Assembly: GCF_004331645.1 (NCBI RefSeq) | Contig: NZ_SJSK01000007.1 | Location: forward strand, 171,294-235,293 | Direction: 5' to 3' | DNA from: Pedobacter frigiditerrae | Lineage (GTDB): Bacteria; Bacteroidota; Bacteroidia; Sphingobacteriales; Sphingobacteriaceae | Length of the DNA: 64,000 nucleotides | In this document: positions 59,510 to 64,000 of the stretch, one piece after another | How positions within the stretch are numbered: position 1 is the first letter of the stretch | Layout of the letters: each line of letters starts with the position of its first letter | Made by a program: the position numbers and the translations under genes | Notes under the pieces: model-generated | Database searches by the model: none | Told to the model about the DNA's origin: nothing | The model's input: the letters and a program-made list of their open reading frames with translations, nothing else

Positions 59510-59571
59510 TCATTTCGAGTGAGCGAAGCGACGAGAAATCTACTTAAAGATTTCTCCTATCGTCGAAATGA
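59510..59571. repeat. Compact inverted repeat between convergent genes
   Basis: The outer arms TCATTTCGA (59510-59518) and TCGAAATGA (59563-59571), and the inner arms GAGAAATCT (59533-59541) and AGATTTCTC (59548-59556), are exact complements. The element fills the gap between the stops at 59507 and 59580. It could be a bidirectional terminator as well as a repeat. It shares its words with 52695-52857. Confidence 0.6.
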
Positions 59572-59579
59572 CGAAAAAA

Positions 59580-60725
59580 CTATTCCTTACTCTTATCAGT
59601 AGCTTTCTTATGAACTGTTCCGCTCTTCGTTTCAATGGGTTTCTTAGTTCTAAATCTCGCAAAACTCATCGGACTTTTCTCGGGTCTTTCATCGCCTAGC
59701 AAAACACCCCATTGTTTAAACTGTTCACTTCTATCGAAGATAATTTTCATTACGGCAATAATGGGAAGGGAGAGGAACATACCAGAAACTCCAGCAATTG
59801 CACCCCCAATAAAAACGCCTAGTATAGAGAACAATGCATTGATTTTTACTTTTGAACCCACAATTCGAGGCATCAAAATATTATTATCTAAAAATTGAAC
59901 AACGGCAATAACCAATAGAACTGTAATCACCGGCCATAATTCGGTTGATGAAGTTAAGGTTAGCAACACACCTATTAAGTTTCCTATTAAAGCGCCTACA
60001 TAAGGGATTAGGTTTAATAAGGCGAAGATTACACCAATTAATAAGGCGTGTTTTATGCCGATTAATAATAAAATTCCACCTAATAGGATGGTCATATATG
60101 TTACTTGAATTAACAAGCCAACTAAGTAACTTTTAATGATTGATTCGGTTTCATAAACAACTTCTTTCACTTTTGGATGATCGTCTGTTTTAAACCACAT
60201 GAACGAAAAGCGAAGTAAAATGTCTTTGTAAAATAAAATAAGGTAGATATAGATTGGTAACAGACCAACAAATACAAAAACACCACTCAAAGTAACAGCA
60301 GCACCACTTGCGGCTTTGCCACCCATAGAAAGTAAATCGTCGCTTTTCTCTTTTAAGAAAGTTTCCTGCTTGTTGGTGTTAATACCCGTTAGGTCACTAA
60401 TCCATTCTTTAAGCGACTGAAGATGTTTAGCAACATTCTGCTTTATTTGAGGGAAATCATCAACCAAAATACCAATCTGTGCAGAGAAAAACCATACAAT
60501 CCCAGCTATAAAAATTAATACAAACAGTATTGGTAAAATGATGGAAAGAGATTCTGGAACTTTATATTTTCTCAAAAAACGATAAATAGGTAACAGCATG
60601 ATACTGATAAAAAATGCCATGATTACCGGCATGATAATATCTCTACCTATTACCAAAATGGCAACAACTAAACAGATACCCAATAATTCAATCGACCTTT
60701 TTACGGTGAGCGGAAATTCTTTCAT
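59580..60725 (-). CDS. AI-2E-family (PerM/YdiK-like) membrane protein
   Basis: This inner-membrane protein has 381 residues from ATG 60725; an earlier ATG at 60758 adds 11 residues before the basic start. It has about eight hydrophobic segments, including V-A-I-L-V-I-G-R-D-I-I-M-P near 16-28. The characteristic loops P-Y-V-G-A-L-I-G and D-N-N-I-L-M-P-R-I-V-G lie in the second half. Family members are proposed exporters of small molecules or ions, and the name reflects one autoinducer-2 exporter. The tail (about 340-381) is basic and cytosolic. It is probably monocistronic. Confidence 0.88.
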   Translation of the reverse strand: MKEFPLTVKRSIELLGICLVVAILVIGRDIIMPVIMAFFISIMLLPIYRFLRKYKVPESLSIILPILFVLIFIAGIVWFFSAQIGILVDDFPQIKQNVAKHLQSLKEWISDLTGINTNKQETFLKEKSDDLLSMGGKAASGAAVTLSGVFVFVGLLPIYIYLILFYKDILLRFSFMWFKTDDHPKVKEVVYETESIIKSYLVGLLIQVTYMTILLGGILLLIGIKHALLIGVIFALLNLIPYVGALIGNLIGVLLTLTSSTELWPVITVLLVIAVVQFLDNNILMPRIVGSKVKINALFSILGVFIGGAIAGVSGMFLSLPIIAVMKIIFDRSEQFKQWGVLLGDERPEKSPMSFARFRTKKPIETKSGTVHKKATDKSKE

Positions 60726-60851
60726 GAACAATTTAATTTGTTTGCCAGATAACACCAATATAGCTAATTTGTTTGAAAAATTAGGATACTAAGGTCTATG
60801 GCCTTAAATTAAAGCAATATATAAGTAAGAAGTAATTGTTATTGTATTTCT

Positions 60852-61544
60852 TTACTTTATCGACTTTGGAATAAAATTAAGGAAAGATTGAAATTGCGAC
60901 CTATGTTTTTGCCTGTCCAATTTAAAATAAAAAGCACCACGTCTCGAGTTCGATTTATCCTTTTCGGCTTGTTTAATTAACAATCCGCTGGCAGTTATTT
61001 TTCTAATAAAATTTCTGTTGTCTATTGGCGAATCGTAAACCTGCTCGTATAAAGCCTGCAACTGCGGTATTGTAAATTTCTTAGGTAAAAGCTCAAACAA
61101 AATAGGGTGTAAGGCTGCTTGATAACGGATTTTATCCATTGCTGCTTTAACCATTTTTGGATGGTCAAATATTAAATCTGGCACCTCTTTTAACTTAAAC
61201 CATTCTGCATGGTACTGGTCGTTAAGCTGCTTGCTGTACTTGTTAATGTCGATTAACGCAAAATAAGCTACAGAAACCGTACGCTCAATTGGGTCTCGGT
61301 CTGGTGTTCCATAGGCATGTAATTGTTCCAAATAGACATCATGTAGGCCAGTTAACTGCAATAATATTCGTTTTGCTGCTCCATCTAAATTTTCGTCATC
61401 GCCAATAAAGCCACCCATTAAGCTCCATCTGTCTTTTTCTGGTTCTATAGCTCTCTTAATTAACAAAAGCTTTAGTTGTTCTCCATCGTATCCAAATACA
61501 ATGCAATCTACTGCCACAAGAACTGCTGTTTGGTTATATCCCAT
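60852..61544 (-). CDS. NUDIX-type transcriptional regulator (NrtR/AraR-like)
   Basis: This 230-residue protein has a Nudix fold (about 1-140) and a C-terminal winged helix (about 150-225, with F-T-I-P-Q-L-Q-A-L-Y-E-Q-V). The Nudix box is degenerate: G-G-F-I-G-D-D-E-N-L-D-G-A-A-K-R is followed by I-L-L-Q-L-T-G instead of the catalytic R-E-x-x-E-E-x-G. It therefore probably binds a nucleotide or sugar ligand without hydrolysis. Family members in Bacteroidota control arabinose or NAD genes. Next to a sugar-type HAD phosphatase and aldose epimerase, sugar control is most likely. Its stop-start gap to the HAD gene is 2 bases. Confidence 0.85.
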   Translation of the reverse strand: MGYNQTAVLVAVDCIVFGYDGEQLKLLLIKRAIEPEKDRWSLMGGFIGDDENLDGAAKRILLQLTGLHDVYLEQLHAYGTPDRDPIERTVSVAYFALIDINKYSKQLNDQYHAEWFKLKEVPDLIFDHPKMVKAAMDKIRYQAALHPILFELLPKKFTIPQLQALYEQVYDSPIDNRNFIRKITASGLLIKQAEKDKSNSRRGAFYFKLDRQKHRSQFQSFLNFIPKSIK

Positions 61545-61546
61545 AA

Positions 61547-62218
61547 TTAAAAAAGCAAATTTAAAATCGGATTGTTATAATCTGCTATAAATCCTAAAAT
61601 ATTATCAAAATCATTAAAATCTCCCTCATTATGTGTTGATGTAATCACTATAGATTTCATTTCAGCATTTTTTGCCGATTGAACTCCCTTCGGAACATCC
61701 TCAAAAACTAAACATTCAGAAGGATGTACGCCTAATGCCGTTGCACCTTTTAAAAAAGTCTCTGCATTTGGTTTGCTTATTGCCACATCATCAGCACTTA
61801 CAATAGCATCGAAATAGGGTCTAATATTTAAGCCATCTAATACAAAATCTATGTTAAAAGGTATAGCTGCCGACCCAATTGCCATTTTAATTCCTGCTTC
61901 CTTTCCCTTTTTTAGAAATACGTCCAATCCATCAATAAGAGATAAATAAGGGCCATAAGCATCTTGGTAACGACGCTCTTTTTCCATAGAAATTTCGGCT
62001 ATCTGACTTTCAGAGAAATGATTTTTTCCGAAAACTCTTTCTAAAAGTTCTGCGTTTTTGCCATACATCTCTTTGTTAACCTCATCAAAAGACAATTCTC
62101 TTCCTAAGTCATTATTAATAATATGGTGCCAGGCCTTAGAATGATAATCCATGTCATTAATCATTGTTCCATTTAAATCGAATAGAAAAGCTTTGGGCTT
62201 AAAACTTATTGGTTGCAT
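61547..62218 (-). CDS. HAD-family phosphatase, beta-phosphoglucomutase-like
   Basis: This 223-residue HAD protein has motif I D-L-N-G-T-M-I near 14-20, motif II G-S-A-A near 114, and the motif III/IV region K-P-N-A-E-T-F and F-E-D-V-P-K-G-V near 149-177, with an alpha-helical cap between. The second aspartate of D-x-D-G-T is replaced by asparagine. That residue is the general acid/base in beta-phosphoglucomutases, so a simple phosphatase role or an altered reaction is likely. It is the first gene of the operon with the NUDIX regulator and is divergent from galM. Confidence 0.82.
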   Translation of the reverse strand: MQPISFKPKAFLFDLNGTMINDMDYHSKAWHHIINNDLGRELSFDEVNKEMYGKNAELLERVFGKNHFSESQIAEISMEKERRYQDAYGPYLSLIDGLDVFLKKGKEAGIKMAIGSAAIPFNIDFVLDGLNIRPYFDAIVSADDVAISKPNAETFLKGATALGVHPSECLVFEDVPKGVQSAKNAEMKSIVITSTHNEGDFNDFDNILGFIADYNNPILNLLF

Positions 62219-62291
62219 AAGAGGTTAAAATTACTAGATTTTTTGGATGAACTTCAAATCTTTTATCTTGCAAAGAAATAATAAATATAAT

Positions 62292-62304
62292 CGTTATCAT
62301 AACG
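62292..62304. promoter_or_regulatory. CGTTATCATAACG palindrome, candidate regulator operator
   Basis: A perfect 13-base palindrome with a central C lies in the 130-base divergent spacer between the HAD/NUDIX operon (start 62218) and galM (start 62349). Its position between divergent genes, one of which encodes a regulator, is classic for an operator. Binding by the NUDIX regulator is inference. Confidence 0.5.
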
Positions 62305-62348
62305 TTAATTTATTTTTCTTACTTTAGTCCTAACCAATCATAAATCAC

Positions 62349-63491
62349 ATGAAAAAAATCATTCTAAAAGCCTTTTCTCTTGCAGCATTTTGTTTTGCTG
62401 TTGCAATTTTATCTTGTAATCAACCTCAGAAAGCAGTAGAAGCTGTTAAAACAGATTCTTTACAATATGATACTGTAATTAATGGTAAACAGGTAAAACT
62501 TTATACCTTAACCAATAGCAATGGTGTAACTGTTACCATCACAAACTTTGGTGGTCGTGTAATTTCATTATTGGTGCCTGATAAAAATGATAAATTAGTA
62601 GATGTTTCTTTAGGTTATGATAGCATTAGTTCATATCGCAAAGCTGGGGAGCCTTTTTTTGGTGCCTTAATTGGTCGTTATGGCAATAGAATTGGAAAAG
62701 GGAAATTTACCTTAGAAGGAAAAGAATATCAATTGCAATTAAACGATGGACCAAACACTTTGCATGGTGGCACCGATGGTTTTTACGGAGAAGTTTGGGA
62801 TGCTAAACAAGATGGCCAGAAATTGGAGTTAACTTATTCATCAGCAGATGGAGAAGCCGGTTATCCTGGTAAGTTAGATGTTAAGGTTGTTTATACTTTA
62901 ACTAACGAAAATGCCCTTCAAATTGATTATACAGCAACTACTGATAAAACAACTGTTGTTAATTTAACTAACCACACCTATTTTAATTTAAGTGGGGAAG
63001 GTAGCAATACAATTTTAGACCATGAGTTAATGATTGCTGCTGATGCAATTACACCAGTAGATAGTACATTGATTCCAACAGGTGCTTTATTGCCAGTAAA
63101 AGGAACTTCTTTTGATTTTAATGTAGCTAAGGCAATTGGTAAAGACATTGAGCTAAAAGAAGTGCAATTGAAATTTGGTAAAGGTTACGACCATAACTTT
63201 GCTTTAAAAGCTAATGATGGAAAAACGCCTGTAGCTACTTTAAAAAGTCCAGTAACTGGCATTACCATGGAAGTTTACACAACTGAACCTGGTTTGCAAT
63301 TTTACAGTGGTAACTTTTTAACTGGCGAAAGCAAGGATGGTAAAAAAGGAAAATCTTACCCTCATCGTTCTGCTTTGTGTTTAGAAACGCAACACTTTCC
63401 TGATGCACCGAATCACGCTAACTTCGCATCTACAACACTTAAACCAGGACAAGTTTATACCACTAGCACAACTTATAAGTTCTTAAAATAA
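62349..63491 (+). CDS. galM: Lipoprotein aldose 1-epimerase (mutarotase)
   Basis: This 380-residue protein has a lipobox A-I-L-S-C with Cys23, so it is exported and membrane-anchored, unlike cytosolic GalM. The mutarotase core is intact: N-F-G-G-R-V near 73, G-R-Y-G-N-R-I near 114, L-H-G-G near 141, the histidine in L-T-N-H-T-Y-F-N-L near 206, and the glutamate in T-E-P-G-L-Q-F-Y-S-G-N near 314. It interconverts alpha and beta anomers of sugars released outside the inner membrane. It is transcribed divergently from the NUDIX/HAD pair and followed by a terminator at 63527. Confidence 0.92.
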   Translation: MKKIILKAFSLAAFCFAVAILSCNQPQKAVEAVKTDSLQYDTVINGKQVKLYTLTNSNGVTVTITNFGGRVISLLVPDKNDKLVDVSLGYDSISSYRKAGEPFFGALIGRYGNRIGKGKFTLEGKEYQLQLNDGPNTLHGGTDGFYGEVWDAKQDGQKLELTYSSADGEAGYPGKLDVKVVYTLTNENALQIDYTATTDKTTVVNLTNHTYFNLSGEGSNTILDHELMIAADAITPVDSTLIPTGALLPVKGTSFDFNVAKAIGKDIELKEVQLKFGKGYDHNFALKANDGKTPVATLKSPVTGITMEVYTTEPGLQFYSGNFLTGESKDGKKGKSYPHRSALCLETQHFPDAPNHANFASTTLKPGQVYTTSTTYKFLK

Positions 63492-63526
63492 CCCCCAAAC
63501 TCCCTAAAGGGGTCTTATTAAAATTC

Positions 63527-63559
63527 AAAAAAGCAAGGCTTATAAAGTCTTGCTTTTTT
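63527..63559 (+). terminator. Rho-independent terminator of galM
   Basis: AAAGCAAG pairs with CTTGCTTT around an 11-base loop (roughly 63530-63537 with 63549-63556), with an A-run before and T-run after. It lies 36 bases beyond the galM stop and functions on the plus strand. Confidence 0.8.
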
Positions 63560-63587
63560 AGTATAGACCTTTTAATTAACTTTCGTC

Positions 63588-63608
63588 ATACCCAACTCGA
63601 TTGGGTAT
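63588..63608. repeat. Palindromic intergenic repeat (ATACCCAA family)
   Basis: ATACCCAA, CTCGA and TTGGGTAT, preceded by CGTC. It matches the element at 3560-3580 read on the other strand. TATCG-TAATG-CGATA (63606-63620) overlaps its end, and AATGCGCATT follows near 63641. The stretch 63560-63740 contains repeats only and no gene. Confidence 0.55.
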
Positions 63609-63742
63609 CGTAATGCGATATAAAGGATAATTTGGACTGCAATGCGCATTAAGATTCCCGTTTTTCCCGAAGATTCTGTGTTAATATCCAAATGTTTTTT
63701 TTAATTTTATTTCTTCAAAGGCAGCTTTAAGCTAGCCTCATT

Positions 63743-63772
63743 AGAGCAGTTCATTTATGTAATGGCTGCTCT
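63743..63772. repeat. Hairpin at the 3' end of the IS110-type gene
   Basis: AGAGCAG (63743-63749) and CTGCTCT (63766-63772) pair, with a further CATT/AATG pairing inside. The stem overlaps the transposase stop codon (63771-63773). No T-run follows on the minus strand, so it is not a standard terminator. It may belong to the element's non-coding end. Confidence 0.45.
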
Positions 63773-64000
63773 AACCATTTAATGCTTCTGGCACTTCTAT
63801 TCTTACATAATCCCTGTCAAAGGGCTTGTCTGTCTTAAAGATGGTGTAGATTAGCTCAAGTATTTTTCTCTGCACCGCTACCACTGACTTCATTTTTATG
63901 CCATGGCCCGATACCAGGCGGACAAAGAGCATCTTATGCTCCCTGTTATGTCTTATTGCCGCCAGGGCTGGCATGTGCATCGCCTTTCTCAGGTGCCTGT
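63771..64000 (-). mobile_element. IS110-family transposase, C-terminal part (continues past window edge)
   Basis: The minus-strand frame is open from the window edge to a TAG at 63773-63771. The residues read R-H-L-R-K-A-M-H-M-P-A-L-A-A-I-R-H-N, then K-S-V-V-A-V-Q-R-K-I-L-E-L-I-Y-T-I-F-K. This is the conserved C-terminal (Transposase_20-type) part of IS110-family DEDD transposases, which insert with a bridge RNA and leave no classical terminal inverted repeats. Only about 76 residues are visible, so it cannot be told whether the element is intact. The right end of the element is not defined. Confidence 0.75.

Noticed and set aside
1..64000. tRNA, rRNA and CRISPR arrays
   Set aside because: No T-loop-like GGTTCGAATCC patterns, rRNA signatures or regularly spaced direct repeats with unique spacers were noticed in the intergenic stretches.

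Overview
The window looks like a chromosomal segment of a soil or plant-associated Bacteroidota, most like Pedobacter or another Sphingobacteriaceae (inference). The evidence is AT-rich DNA, Bacteroidota-type promoters (TTTG-N20-TAnnTTTG before rplU), SusC/SusD pairs, a hybrid two-component regulator, GLPGLI proteins, M56/BlaI pairs, and palindromic intergenic repeats. No tRNA, rRNA or CRISPR array was seen.

Layout. 1-99 is the tail of a dicarboxylate/amino-acid:cation symporter. 265-1447 holds two paralogous small membrane-anchored proteins. 1693-3535 is a BlaI-like repressor with an M56 (BlaR1-like) membrane peptidase. 3609-4187 is a NudK-like NUDIX enzyme. 4729-9425 (minus) is an operon of two GLPGLI proteins and a CarboxypepD/TonB-type outer-membrane receptor. 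9603-10814 is an unknown exported protein. 11103-11857 is an unknown two-gene module flanked by hairpins and palindromes. 12375-13194 is rplU-rpmA. 13430-18924 (minus) is a compact operon of rnr, two carboxypeptidase-like-domain paralogs and a polyprenyl diphosphate synthase. 19223-20218 is an OMPLA-like outer-membrane protein. 20259-24242 (minus) has a fused oligopeptide ABC ATPase, a DEDDy exonuclease and a biosynthetic arginine decarboxylase.

24449-52677 is a pectin-type polysaccharide utilisation locus, all on the plus strand. In order: divergent GH28, DUF4450-like protein, hybrid two-component regulator, fasciclin lipoprotein, SusC, SusD, two more fasciclin lipoproteins, second SusC, second SusD, pectate-lyase-like protein, and an unassigned six-hairpin glycosidase-like protein. 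Secreted and surface enzymes would cut pectic polymer, the SusCD pairs import the fragments, and the hybrid sensor switches the locus on.

52872-57979 groups a PhnA-type protein, two guanidino-modifying enzymes (CtlX-like and arginine-deiminase family) and the divergent argS. 58081-63491 carries an exported protein, a TauE/SafE permease, an AI-2E-family permease, a NUDIX-type sugar regulator with a HAD phosphatase, and a lipoprotein aldose 1-epimerase. The right edge is the C-terminal part of an IS110-family transposase.

The most distinctive signal is a three-half-site operator, TCGTA-N4-TACGA-N5-TCGTA. It occurs identically spaced at the blaI-M56 promoter (1665-1688) and at the GLPGLI operon promoter (9454-9477), which suggests one regulatory circuit. 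The second is the 11103-11857 module with its unusual set of palindromes. Several conserved proteins of unassigned function are also listed.
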